Below, piece after piece: positions 1 to 6,170 of a stretch of DNA of 6,198 nucleotides. The translations under genes and the position numbers were made by a program. This DNA comes from Clostridia bacterium (lineage in GTDB: Bacteria > Bacillota > Clostridia > UBA1381), in assembly GCA_017521775.1 (NCBI GenBank), contig JAFXBO010000211.1:1-6198 (forward strand). The letters are read 5' to 3'. How positions within the stretch are numbered: position 1 is the stretch's first letter; every line of letters begins with the position of its first letter. Below the pieces are notes generated by a model, which was not told where the DNA came from, did not search any database, and saw only the letters and a list, made by a program, of their open reading frames with translations.

Positions 1-3
1 CAA

Positions 4-31
4 CCCCCGAAACAAAATTCTGTTTCGGGGG
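4..31 (-). terminator. Probable intrinsic terminator after ftsZ
   Basis: An 11-bp perfect inverted repeat (arms 4-14 and 21-31, loop of 6) with a run of five G:C pairs at its base lies 57 bases past the ftsZ stop. Read on the minus strand, only TTG follows before the window ends, so the expected U-run cannot be seen. On the plus strand no T-run follows the hairpin, so it is more likely to act on the ftsZ transcript than on an opposing one. The position and the GC-rich stem support a terminator, but the tail must be checked outside the window. Confidence 0.65.
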
Positions 32-87
32 GATAAACTGTCCTTAAGAACACTTCTCATATCGTTTGAGGTTTTTTTAAAATCTAA

Positions 88-1239
88 TTAATCATTATTT
101 TTCTTCATAAATGAAGGAACATTTAAATTATCCATTCCAGGTTTAACTGTTCTGGCAAAGACATCATTATCATTTGATACAGGTGGTTCAAATGCCGGAA
201 ATCTTCTTTCTGCTGTAGGAGCAGCTGTTGTTGATTTTGAAAGTAAATCAGGCTTTTGCACTCTTCTTTGAGAAGCATTCAATCCTGTTGCAATAAGAGT
301 TACCTTAATTTCATCCTTCATATTGTCATCAACTGCAGTACCAACAATAATTGTTGCATCCTGTGAAACCATTTCACGAACAATACTTGATACTTCACCC
401 ATATCAACAAGAGAGAACTCTGTTCCACCTGTGATATTAAGTAATACATTCTCAGCTCCGGCAATACTTGTTTCAAGTAATGGACTCTCGATTGCAGCTC
501 TTACTGCATCCTGAGCAGCATTCTCACCCTTACCAAGACCGATACCCATATGAGCAATACCTGAATCCTTCATAATTGTGCTAACGTCGGCAAAGTCACA
601 GCTGATAATACCATTTTGAGCAATAACCTCTATGATACCTTCAACACCTTGTCTTAATACTTCATCAGCAAGCTTGAAAGAATCCTTTATTGTAATTTTC
701 TTATCAGCAGTCTTTAATAATAAATCATTAGGAATTGTTACGATAGCATCAACATTCGCACTCAATTCCTCAATCCCCATCTGAGCATTTTTCATTCTCT
801 GAGGACCTTCAAAGAAGAAAGGCTTTGTTACAACTGCAACAGTCAAAATACCCATATCTTTAGCAATCTTTGCAATGACAGGAGCAGCACCAGTACCTGT
901 TCCACCACCCATACCGGCAGTAACAAATACCATTTCTGTATCCTTCATTATTCCTTTAATTGTTTCTTCTGTTTCTTCAGCTGCCTTTTTACCTATTTCA
1001 GGTTTAGCACCTGCACCCAAGCCCTGAGTCAATTTTGTTCCAATTTGAATGGCTGTAGGAGCTTTAACGGTCTTTAGTTGCTGAAGGTCAGTGTTAACAG
1101 CAATAAAATCTGCCTTAGTTACACCTGCTTCAATCATTCTATCAACAGCGTTGTTTCCGCCGCCACCGACACCAATGACCTTAATTCTTGCACCATCTGT
1201 TGGTTGCACAAATTCTGTTCCCAACTCTATATTGCTCAT
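88..1239 (-). CDS. ftsZ: Cell division protein FtsZ (tubulin-like GTPase)
   Basis: FtsZ polymerises with GTP into the cytoplasmic Z-ring at midcell and recruits the division machinery. The 383-residue protein has the usual family length. Visible parts are the glycine-rich nucleotide loop GVGGGGNN (residues 23-30), NTD (49-51), the tubulin/FtsZ signature GGGTGTG (111-117), IPND (169-172), the T7 loop DFADV (215-219), and the C-terminal GTPase-activating domain up to about residue 321. A Ser/Pro/Ala-rich linker of about 45 residues follows, then the C-terminal peptide [10 protein letters not shown] (371-380), which in the family binds FtsA, SepF, ZapA-type or similar partners. One oddity is that the T7 loop has Ser213 where Asn is normally conserved (E. 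coli N207), while both acidic residues (D215, D218) are kept. The start is well set by AAGGAGG at 1249-1255, 9 nt upstream. The gene follows ftsQ after a 188-bp gap with its own promoter, and no ftsA lies beside it. The identification is secure. Confidence 0.98.
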   Translation of the reverse strand: MSNIELGTEFVQPTDGARIKVIGVGGGGNNAVDRMIEAGVTKADFIAVNTDLQQLKTVKAPTAIQIGTKLTQGLGAGAKPEIGKKAAEETEETIKGIMKDTEMVFVTAGMGGGTGTGAAPVIAKIAKDMGILTVAVVTKPFFFEGPQRMKNAQMGIEELSANVDAIVTIPNDLLLKTADKKITIKDSFKLADEVLRQGVEGIIEVIAQNGIISCDFADVSTIMKDSGIAHMGIGLGKGENAAQDAVRAAIESPLLETSIAGAENVLLNITGGTEFSLVDMGEVSSIVREMVSQDATIIVGTAVDDNMKDEIKVTLIATGLNASQRRVQKPDLLSKSTTAAPTAERRFPAFEPPVSNDNDVFARTVKPGMDNLNVPSFMKKNND

Positions 1240-1248
1240 TTGTATATT

Positions 1249-1255
1249 CCTCCTT
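1249..1255 (-). promoter_or_regulatory. ftsZ ribosome binding site
   Basis: AAGGAGG on the minus strand lies 9 nt before the ATG at 1239. It is the longest anti-Shine-Dalgarno match in the window, consistent with the high FtsZ level cells need. Confidence 0.9.
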
Positions 1256-1318
1256 GAGTTATTCCTAAAATCATAATTGCGTGTTAATATGTATTATTCC
1301 AACAAAACTCACAATCTT

Positions 1319-1337
1319 ATGATATCCCTTATATCAT
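1319..1337. repeat. Inverted repeat over the ftsZ -10/start region
   Basis: Seven-base perfect arms (1319-1325 and 1331-1337) flank a 5-nt centre. The dyad touches the first two bases of the -10 box as read on the plus strand and covers the expected transcription start near 1329. It could be an operator or a small 5'-end hairpin of the ftsZ mRNA. The arms are AT-rich, so chance is possible. Confidence 0.4.
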
Positions 1338-1364
1338 TGTACTATATTTTTTTCATTTATTCAA
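1336..1364 (-). promoter_or_regulatory. Sigma-A type promoter of ftsZ
   Basis: On the minus strand, TTGAAT (1359-1364) is followed after exactly 17 bp by TACAAT (1336-1341). This predicts a start near 1329 and a leader of about 90 nt. An A/T-tract region (about 1375-1398) just upstream resembles an UP element. No terminator-like hairpin with a T-run lies between ftsQ and this promoter, so ftsZ probably receives both its own transcripts and read-through from murA-ftsQ. Confidence 0.75.
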
Positions 1365-1427
1365 TAGTATTTTGAAAAATTTTAAATTTTTTTTGTTTGG
1401 TATGCCGTTTCAGGCAATATTTAAACT

Positions 1428-2222
1428 TTATGGAGTGTAAATCGCCTTTCCTGATATTGAAATATCGATTGTTCCTCTTGAATTCTCTGTCAGCTTTGAA
1501 GATGCAACAGCCTTTTTAAACATACCGATTTTTTTTGAAAAATCTACAACACTTCCACATATAACATCCAATCTGTTTTCGTATGTAAATTTAATATTGT
1601 TCATATCTTCAAAGCTTATTGTTCCGATTTTTGAAATTATTTCCTCATCAATTAATCTTGCACACACCTGTGATATTTCTGAAAGCTTCTCAGAATCATC
1701 AGTAGTCATAACAGCCCCTTCTTGAGAAGATGTGACTGCAATTCCAAGCATCTCGGTCACATTTTCCAAAGGCGCATCGGTAATCTCAAGCACCTTAAAG
1801 GTCTTATCAAAAATTATGTAGCTTTCATTATTCTGGATATATCCCACAGGAATACATTCAATTACCTCAACATTTATTCCGACAGGGAATATTCTCTTTT
1901 TAATACTTACATCCTCAACATAAGGAACAGTTTTAATGTTAGCTATAATTTTCTTTGCTCTTAATCTGAAAAGATTTTCCTCCTCAACGCTTCCGATTAT
2001 CTGCTTAATCTCGGCAGTTTCAACCTTTGAATTTCCTGTTATATTGATATTTTTTATATTGAATAACGGAGTGAAAAATAAAATGATACTAAGCAAAATC
2101 AATCCCACAGTACTAAAAAATATTATTCTTCTTCTTTTCATCATCATTTTGCGTTGTTTCTGACGCTTTGAATGTCTGATTCTGATATTTTCAGCACTTC
2201 TGTCAATCTGCTTTGTATCCAT
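1428..2222 (-). CDS. ftsQ: Cell division protein FtsQ/DivIB
   Basis: This is a bitopic membrane protein of the divisome. In the family it binds FtsB/DivIC and FtsL and couples septal wall synthesis to the Z-ring. The 264-residue product has a strongly basic cytoplasmic N-terminus (RHSKRQKQRK, 16-25, then KRRR 29-32) and one membrane segment at about 33-52. A POTRA domain follows directly (about 54-122, beginning FNIKNINITGN and including the NLFRL segment), then the FtsQ-type beta domain to about residue 250. A GTG in the same frame at 2229-2231 would add three residues, but it overlaps the AAAGGAG Shine-Dalgarno (2231-2237). That motif is instead 8 nt from the ATG at 2222, which I therefore chose. 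The gene begins 5 nt after the murA stop, and its ribosome site lies inside the last murA codons, so translational coupling is likely. Sequence conservation in this family is low; the call rests on architecture and on its place between murA and ftsZ. Confidence 0.92.
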   Translation of the reverse strand: MDTKQIDRSAENIRIRHSKRQKQRKMMMKRRRIIFFSTVGLILLSIILFFTPLFNIKNINITGNSKVETAEIKQIIGSVEEENLFRLRAKKIIANIKTVPYVEDVSIKKRIFPVGINVEVIECIPVGYIQNNESYIIFDKTFKVLEITDAPLENVTEMLGIAVTSSQEGAVMTTDDSEKLSEISQVCARLIDEEIISKIGTISFEDMNNIKFTYENRLDVICGSVVDFSKKIGMFKKAVASSKLTENSRGTIDISISGKAIYTP

Positions 2223-2227
2223 TTTTA

Positions 2228-3484
2228 TCACTCCTTTCTCTGTATGTTAGCTCCACAGGAGGAAAGGTATTTTTCAATACTTTCATATCCCCTGTCTATA
2301 TATTTAATATCCTCTACTGTAGTTACTCCATCTGCGGCAAGTGCTGCTAAAATCATAGCTGCTCCGCCTCTTAATTCCTTTGCCCTGACCGTTGCTCCAC
2401 CAAGACTCTCAACTCCCTGAACAACGGCAATTCTTCCATCAACCTTTATATCAGCACCCATCCTCATAAGCTCTTCGACATGCTGAAAACGGTTTTCAAA
2501 TATGTTTTCGACAAACACGCTTGTTCCGTCAGCTATTGAGGTAAGAGCCATAAAAGGTGATTGAATATCGGTCGGAAATCCAGGATATGGCATAGTCACA
2601 ATCCTCTTCACGGCTTTTAGTCTGTTAACAGGTGAGGAAAGAATAATTCTCGATTTCTCTGTGTATATTTTGCATCCCATCTCTTTTAAAACTGCAGTCA
2701 TTGCATTCATATGGTTAGGATTTACATGCTTTAATATAATTGAACCTTTTGTTGCTGCTGCACACGAGAGATAGGTTGCTGCAACAATTCTGTCAGGAAT
2801 TATCTGATGCTCAACGCCATAGAGCTTTTTAACTCCCTCAATTCTTATTACATTACTTCCACTTCCTGAAATTTTTGCACCCATTCTGTTTAAGAATGCT
2901 TCCAAATCAACTATTTCAGGTTCTCTTGCAGCATTTGTCACAGTAGTTATACCCTCTGCCATACACGCAGCAAGCATAATGTTCTCTGTTGCACCAACGC
3001 TCGGAAAATCAAGATGAATATTATCTCCCTTTAGCTTATCAGCTTTACAATTTATGTATCCATGAGCCTCGGTTATTTCAACCCCCAACTGTCTTAATGC
3101 TTTTAAGTGCAAATCAATCGGTCTGTTTCCAATCTCACAACCACCAGGCATTGATACAACAGCCTCTTTGCATCTGGCAATAATTGCCCCAAGAAAAATA
3201 ATTGATGAACGCATTTGCCTCATAAGTGTATCAGGAATTGTGCACCCATTCATATTTTCTGAGTCAACAAAAAGAGTCTTTCCTCTTTTTTCAACCTTAC
3301 AACCAAGATTTTTCAATACATCTATTGTGATTTCAACATCTCTTAATCCAGGACAGTTATATATGATATTTTTTCCACCATTTAAAACTGTGGCTGCAAG
3401 TATCGGTAACACAGCATTTTTTGCGCCCTGTACCTCTATCTCGCCTTCAATCTTATTTCCACCCTTGATTACAAAGCTGTTCAT
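2228..3484 (-). CDS. murA: UDP-N-acetylglucosamine 1-carboxyvinyltransferase MurA
   Basis: MurA transfers enolpyruvate from phosphoenolpyruvate to UDP-GlcNAc, the first committed step of peptidoglycan synthesis, in the cytoplasm. The 418-residue form matches the family length and shows its two-lobe EPSP-synthase-like fold signatures: GAKNA with Lys22/Asn23, Arg92, and the catalytic loop PGGCEIGNRPIDLH with Cys116 (equivalent to E. coli Cys115, the fosfomycin target). It also has FPTD with Asp306 (general base, E. coli Asp305) and LRGGAA near residue 371. The active-site Cys is present, so the enzyme should be fosfomycin-sensitive in principle. An in-frame ATG 24 bases upstream (3508) has no ribosome site and lies in an inverted repeat. 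The ATG at 3484 has GGGAAGGAG 8 nt upstream and starts the standard MurA N-terminus, so I chose it. The gene is first in the murA-ftsQ unit. Many Gram-positives carry two MurA paralogues, and which one this is cannot be told here, although the dcw context favours the main one. Confidence 0.97.
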   Translation of the reverse strand: MNSFVIKGGNKIEGEIEVQGAKNAVLPILAATVLNGGKNIIYNCPGLRDVEITIDVLKNLGCKVEKRGKTLFVDSENMNGCTIPDTLMRQMRSSIIFLGAIIARCKEAVVSMPGGCEIGNRPIDLHLKALRQLGVEITEAHGYINCKADKLKGDNIHLDFPSVGATENIMLAACMAEGITTVTNAAREPEIVDLEAFLNRMGAKISGSGSNVIRIEGVKKLYGVEHQIIPDRIVAATYLSCAAATKGSIILKHVNPNHMNAMTAVLKEMGCKIYTEKSRIILSSPVNRLKAVKRIVTMPYPGFPTDIQSPFMALTSIADGTSVFVENIFENRFQHVEELMRMGADIKVDGRIAVVQGVESLGGATVRAKELRGGAAMILAALAADGVTTVEDIKYIDRGYESIEKYLSSCGANIQRKE

Positions 3485-3492
3485 ATAAAACA

Positions 3493-3501
3493 CTCCTTCC
3501 C
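3493..3501 (-). promoter_or_regulatory. murA ribosome binding site deciding the start
   Basis: GGGAAGGAG on the minus strand sits 8 nt before the ATG at 3484. The alternative ATG at 3508 has only AT-rich sequence before it. This supports the shorter MurA. The first G of the motif is also the last base of the adjacent inverted repeat. Confidence 0.88.
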
Positions 3502-3534
3502 TTTTCATATTAAACTATTACATAATATGAAAAG
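3501..3534. repeat. 12-bp inverted repeat beside the murA ribosome site
   Basis: Perfect 12-base arms (3501-3512 and 3523-3534) enclose a 10-nt loop. In the mRNA this forms a hairpin ending exactly where the purine run of the murA Shine-Dalgarno begins. No U-run follows in either direction, so it is not a terminator. It might modulate translation or mRNA stability, or be a DNA operator inside the leader. No function is established. Confidence 0.6.
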
Positions 3535-3563
3535 AGCAAAAAAGCGTTCCAATGCTATTGTTT

Positions 3564-3580
3564 GTTTTGCAGCGCAAAAC
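3564..3580. repeat. Small hairpin near the 5' end of the murA leader
   Basis: Seven-base perfect arms (3564-3570 and 3574-3580, GTTTTGC/GCAAAAC) flank a 3-nt loop, starting only a few bases after the predicted transcription start near 3586. It could be a 5'-end stabilising hairpin or a protein-binding dyad. It is short but contains G:C pairs and stands out in an AT-rich gap. Confidence 0.45.
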
Positions 3581-3592
3581 GTATCCATATTA

Positions 3593-3621
3593 ATTATAAC
3601 AAATAAAAATAACAAAATCAA
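3593..3621 (-). promoter_or_regulatory. Sigma-A type promoter of murA-ftsQ
   Basis: On the minus strand, TTGATT (3616-3621) precedes a perfect TATAAT (3593-3598) by 17 bp, with TG one base before the -10 (extended -10). It lies directly downstream of the asnS terminator and gives a leader of about 100 nt before the murA start at 3484. Confidence 0.85.
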
Positions 3622-3645
3622 TAGCAATTTAAAAAAAGGAATGTG

Positions 3646-3679
3646 AAAAATAAGGATGTAAATTACTTTACATCCTTAT
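3646..3679 (-). terminator. Intrinsic terminator after asnS
   Basis: A 13-bp perfect stem (3650-3662 with 3667-3679) with a 4-nt loop begins 6 bases past the asnS stop. On the minus strand the 3' arm ends TCCTTAT and runs into TTTTC, a reasonable U-rich tail. It insulates the murA promoter just downstream. The stem is AT-rich but long and uninterrupted. Confidence 0.85.
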
Positions 3680-3685
3680 ACATTA

Positions 3686-5080
3686 TTAATATTCAGCATT
3701 TCCAACTGTTCTTGGATATGGGATTACATCCCTGATATTTGACACACCTGTCAAATACATTATAATTCTTTCAAAGCCCAAGCCATAGCCTGCGTGCTTT
3801 GTTCCACCGTATTTTCTTAAGTTAACATACCAGCTATAATCTTCTTCTTTCAAGTCAAGCTCTTTCATTCTTTCTAAAAGAACATCAAGTCTTTCTTCTC
3901 TCTGGCTTCCACCGATGATTTCTCCAACTCCAGGAACAAGCAAGTCCATAGCTGCAACTGTTTTGTTATCATCATTTAATCTCATATAAAATGCCTTGAT
4001 TTCTTTTGGATAATCAATAACAAAAACAGGTTTATTATAAATCTTTTCTGTTAGATATCTTTCGTGTTCTGTCTGCAAATCGCAACCCCATTCAACAGGA
4101 TAGGAGAAATTCTCCCCACTCTTTTTAAGCAATTCTACGGCTTCTGTATATGTGACTTTTTCATAATCACTCTTTGAAAGCTTTTCAAGTCTTTCCAATA
4201 ATCCCTTATCAACAAAGCTGTTGAAGAACTCAAGCTCCTGACGGCAATTTTCTAAAACATGATTAATTATTGATTTAATCATATCCCATGCTAACTCCAT
4301 ATTATCATTCAAGTCAGCAAATGCAATTTCAGGCTCAATCATCCAGAATTCTGCTGCATGACGGGCTGTATTTGAATTTTCTGAACGGAAGGTAGGTCCA
4401 AAGGTATAGATATTTCCAAATGCCATTGCATAGGTTTCTCCCTCTAATTGACCTGACACTGTTAGGTTTGTGCTTTTTCCGAAAAAGTCCTGAGAATAAT
4501 CAACAGTTCCATCCTCATTCTTTGGAAGATTTTCCAAATCAAGTGTTGTTACTCTGAACATTTCACCTGCACCCTCACAGTCTGAGCCTGTGATGATTGG
4601 TGTGTGAACATATACAAAACCTCTGTCGTTAAAGAATTTATGAATTGCAAATGCAACCTCACTTCTTACTCTGAAAACTGCAGAAAACAGATTTGTTCTT
4701 GGTCTTAAGTATGCTTGTTCTCTCAAAAATTCTACAGAATGTCTTTTTGGCTGAATTGGGAAATCAGGAGTTGAAGTTCCCTCAACTCTTATTGACTTTG
4801 CTTTAATTTCAAATGGTTGCTTCATTTGTGGTGTTAGAGCAACGACACCCTCAACAACAACTGCTGCACCAACATTCTGTTTTGCAATCTCGTCATAATT
4901 ATCAATTATTTCTCTTTCAAAAACAACCTGAACAGTTTTAAAACAGCTTCCATCATTCAAATCTATAAACCCAAATGCTTTTGAGTCACGGATATTTCTT
5001 ATCCATCCCCCAAGCACAACGCTTTTTTCTGCATATGCATCAATATTTTCATAAATGCTTCTTACTGCATCTCTTTTCAT
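3686..5080 (-). CDS. asnS: Asparagine--tRNA ligase
   Basis: This class IIb aminoacyl-tRNA synthetase charges tRNA-Asn with asparagine using ATP in the cytoplasm. At 464 residues it has the usual bacterial length. An N-terminal OB-fold anticodon-binding domain spans about 18-100 ([16 protein letters not shown] at 24-39). The catalytic domain follows, with motif 1 near 154-164, GAGEMFRV (170-177), motif 2 [15 protein letters not shown] (231-245), and motif 3 [15 protein letters not shown] (431-445), then [12 protein letters not shown] (449-460). The AEFWMIEPE segment (243-251) and the PYPRT tail are AsnRS-type; AspRS differs here and usually carries an added GAD domain. The start is set by GGGAGG (5089-5094), 8 nt before the ATG. 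The gene has its own promoter and terminator and so looks mainly monocistronic. Having a true AsnRS suggests that direct asparaginylation occurs, although an added amidotransferase route elsewhere cannot be excluded. No T-box-sized leader is present. Confidence 0.97.
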   Translation of the reverse strand: MKRDAVRSIYENIDAYAEKSVVLGGWIRNIRDSKAFGFIDLNDGSCFKTVQVVFEREIIDNYDEIAKQNVGAAVVVEGVVALTPQMKQPFEIKAKSIRVEGTSTPDFPIQPKRHSVEFLREQAYLRPRTNLFSAVFRVRSEVAFAIHKFFNDRGFVYVHTPIITGSDCEGAGEMFRVTTLDLENLPKNEDGTVDYSQDFFGKSTNLTVSGQLEGETYAMAFGNIYTFGPTFRSENSNTARHAAEFWMIEPEIAFADLNDNMELAWDMIKSIINHVLENCRQELEFFNSFVDKGLLERLEKLSKSDYEKVTYTEAVELLKKSGENFSYPVEWGCDLQTEHERYLTEKIYNKPVFVIDYPKEIKAFYMRLNDDNKTVAAMDLLVPGVGEIIGGSQREERLDVLLERMKELDLKEEDYSWYVNLRKYGGTKHAGYGLGFERIIMYLTGVSNIRDVIPYPRTVGNAEY

Positions 5081-5121
5081 AAGAATTTCCTCCCAAGATA
5101 TATAAAATAAACCATTTTAAT

Positions 5122-5150
5122 ATTGTATCAAATTCTTAAATACAAGTCAA
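5122..5150 (-). promoter_or_regulatory. Sigma-A type promoter of asnS
   Basis: On the minus strand, TTGACT (5145-5150), a 17-bp spacer and TACAAT (5122-5127), with TG one base before the -10. An A/T-only stretch (about 5151-5171) overlapping the end of the preceding gene resembles an UP element. The predicted start near 5115 gives a leader of about 35 nt, too short for a riboswitch or T-box. Confidence 0.82.
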
Positions 5151-5169
5151 TATTTAAAAAATTATTTTT

Positions 5170-5640
5170 TTAGTTTACTAATGACATTATCCGCTCAATC
5201 ATTTCAAAACAGGCCGAATGTCTTACTTCATCCCTTGAGCCTTTAAATAGTGACTTATATGTTGTTATTTCCCCATTAATACTAAGTGCTGAAAAAACTG
5301 TGCCAACAGGCTTTTCTTCTGTTCCTCCATCAGGTCCTGCAATTCCCGAAAACACAACGCAAACATCGCTTTTTGAAACTTTGTAAAGACCACTCACCAT
5401 TTCATAAACCGTCTGTTCACTGACAGCACCATATTTTTCTAAGGTTTCCTTTTTAACTCCCAGAATTTTTGTCTTTGCCTCATTTGCATAAGTTACATAG
5501 CTCTCATCTAAAACTACTGAACTTCCCGGAACATCCGTAATAAGCTTTGCAAACAATCCCCCCGTGCAGCTTTCTGCCGAAGCAATTTTTAAACCTTTTT
5601 CTTTTAACAATTCCACAAGCTTCTTTGCTGTATCTTCCAT
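5170..5640 (-). CDS. pncC: Stand-alone CinA C-terminal domain / PncC-type amidase
   Basis: The family member PncC deamidates nicotinamide mononucleotide to nicotinic acid mononucleotide in cytoplasmic pyridine-nucleotide salvage. The 156-residue product covers only the CinA C-terminal domain; the N-terminal molybdopterin-binding-like domain of full CinA (about 400 residues) is absent, and the upstream gene is complete, so this is not a truncation. Visible motifs are SAESCTGG (21-28, containing the Ser expected to be the nucleophile), VTYANEAK (49-56, with the Tyr and Lys of the proposed catalytic set), GAVSEQT (71-77), SGIAGPDGGTEEKPVGTVF (98-116) and FKGSRDEVR (132-140). It starts 6 nt after the smpB stop. 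The ribosome site is weak (AGG at 5650-5652 inside the smpB end), so translation is probably coupled to smpB. No GC-rich terminator follows; only an A/T-only palindrome overlaps the stop. The family is certain. The enzyme activity is inferred, and older annotations would call it competence-damage protein. Confidence 0.88.
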   Translation of the reverse strand: MEDTAKKLVELLKEKGLKIASAESCTGGLFAKLITDVPGSSVVLDESYVTYANEAKTKILGVKKETLEKYGAVSEQTVYEMVSGLYKVSKSDVCVVFSGIAGPDGGTEEKPVGTVFSALSINGEITTYKSLFKGSRDEVRHSACFEMIERIMSLVN

Positions 5641-5646
5641 AATATA

Positions 5647-6111
5647 TTACCTGTTATTCCTATCCTTAAACGCTCTGTCCATATCTCTTTTTGCATCTCT
5701 TTTTGCAATATCTTCTCTTTTATCATAGAGCTTTTTACCCTTTACAACGGCAAGAGTAACCTTTACAAGCGAACCCTTTAAATATATTTTTAACGGAATT
5801 AATGAAAAACCCTGTTGTTGAATCTGACCTATAAGCTTTCTTATTTCATTTTTGTGAAGAAGAAGCTTTTTTTCTCTTAATGGGTCACGGTTAAAAATGT
5901 TTCCCTGTTCATAAGGGCTTATGTTCATTCCCTTTATAAACACCTCTTGCTTGTCAATTGAGGCATATGCATCTGTCAGGTTAACTTTACCCATTCTTAC
6001 GGATTTAACCTCTGTTCCGTAAAGCTCAATTCCTGCTTCAATCTCTTCTATTATAAAATAGTCATGTCGTGCTTTTTTGTTTTGAGATATTATTTTAATG
6101 TTATCCGACAT
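5647..6111 (-). CDS. smpB: SsrA-binding protein SmpB
   Basis: SmpB binds the tRNA-like domain of tmRNA (ssrA RNA) and carries it into the A site of stalled ribosomes for trans-translation. The 154-residue length is typical. Conserved stretches are [10 protein letters not shown] (11-20), GTEVKSVR (32-39), NISPYEQGN (63-71), the KKLLLH segment (81-86), and [10 protein letters not shown] (124-133). A Lys/Arg/Asp-rich tail (about 134-154) follows, which in the family is disordered and turns helical in the mRNA channel. Position 63 is Asn where many SmpB proteins have His; this is probably a tolerated lineage variant. The start has AAAGGAG (6120-6126) 8 nt upstream and a near-consensus promoter just before it. 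The tmRNA gene itself is not visible in this window. The gene is first in a two-gene unit with the CinA-type amidase. Confidence 0.97.
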   Translation of the reverse strand: MSDNIKIISQNKKARHDYFIIEEIEAGIELYGTEVKSVRMGKVNLTDAYASIDKQEVFIKGMNISPYEQGNIFNRDPLREKKLLLHKNEIRKLIGQIQQQGFSLIPLKIYLKGSLVKVTLAVVKGKKLYDKREDIAKRDAKRDMDRAFKDRNNR

Positions 6112-6141
6112 AGCACATTCTCCTTTGGTTTTCTTCGTTTA

Positions 6142-6170
6142 ATAATATCAAATCAGCCAGAATTTGTCAA
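6142..6170 (-). promoter_or_regulatory. Sigma-A type promoter of smpB
   Basis: On the minus strand, a perfect TTGACA (6165-6170), a 17-bp spacer and TATTAT (6142-6147), with TG one base before the -10. This is the closest to consensus in the window. The predicted start near 6135 gives a short leader of about 24 nt, so smpB begins its own transcription unit whatever lies upstream. Confidence 0.87.

Noticed and set aside
323..514. Short plus-strand open frames within ftsZ, ftsQ and murA (for example 323-514, 1091-1276, 1722-1964, 1936-2163, 2172-2420, 2989-3183)
   Set aside because: All are shadows of well-supported minus-strand genes and lack ribosome sites or recognisable domains.
1403..1416. 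Small hairpin TGCC/GGCA just after the ftsQ stop, considered as a terminator
   Set aside because: The stem is only 4 bp, and on the minus strand it is followed by an A-rich rather than T-rich stretch, so it is unlikely to terminate.
3168..3488. 106-codon open frame on the plus strand, antisense to murA
   Set aside because: It lies wholly opposite a certain MurA, has no good ribosome site, and its product resembles no family I know; low-GC antisense frames of this size are expected by chance.
3485..3508. Eight-codon N-terminal extension of MurA from the ATG at 3508
   Set aside because: There is no ribosome site before it, it lies in an inverted repeat, and the ATG at 3484 has a strong site and matches the normal family N-terminus.
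5081..5169. T-box or other riboswitch before asnS, as is common for tRNA synthetase genes in Bacillota
   Set aside because: The predicted leader is about 35 nt, with no room for a T-box and no terminator-antiterminator structure.
5156..5170. A6/T6 palindrome at the end of the CinA-type gene, considered as a terminator
   Set aside because: The stem is A:T only, overlaps the stop codon and is better explained as an AT-rich UP-like element of the asnS promoter; read-through is likely.
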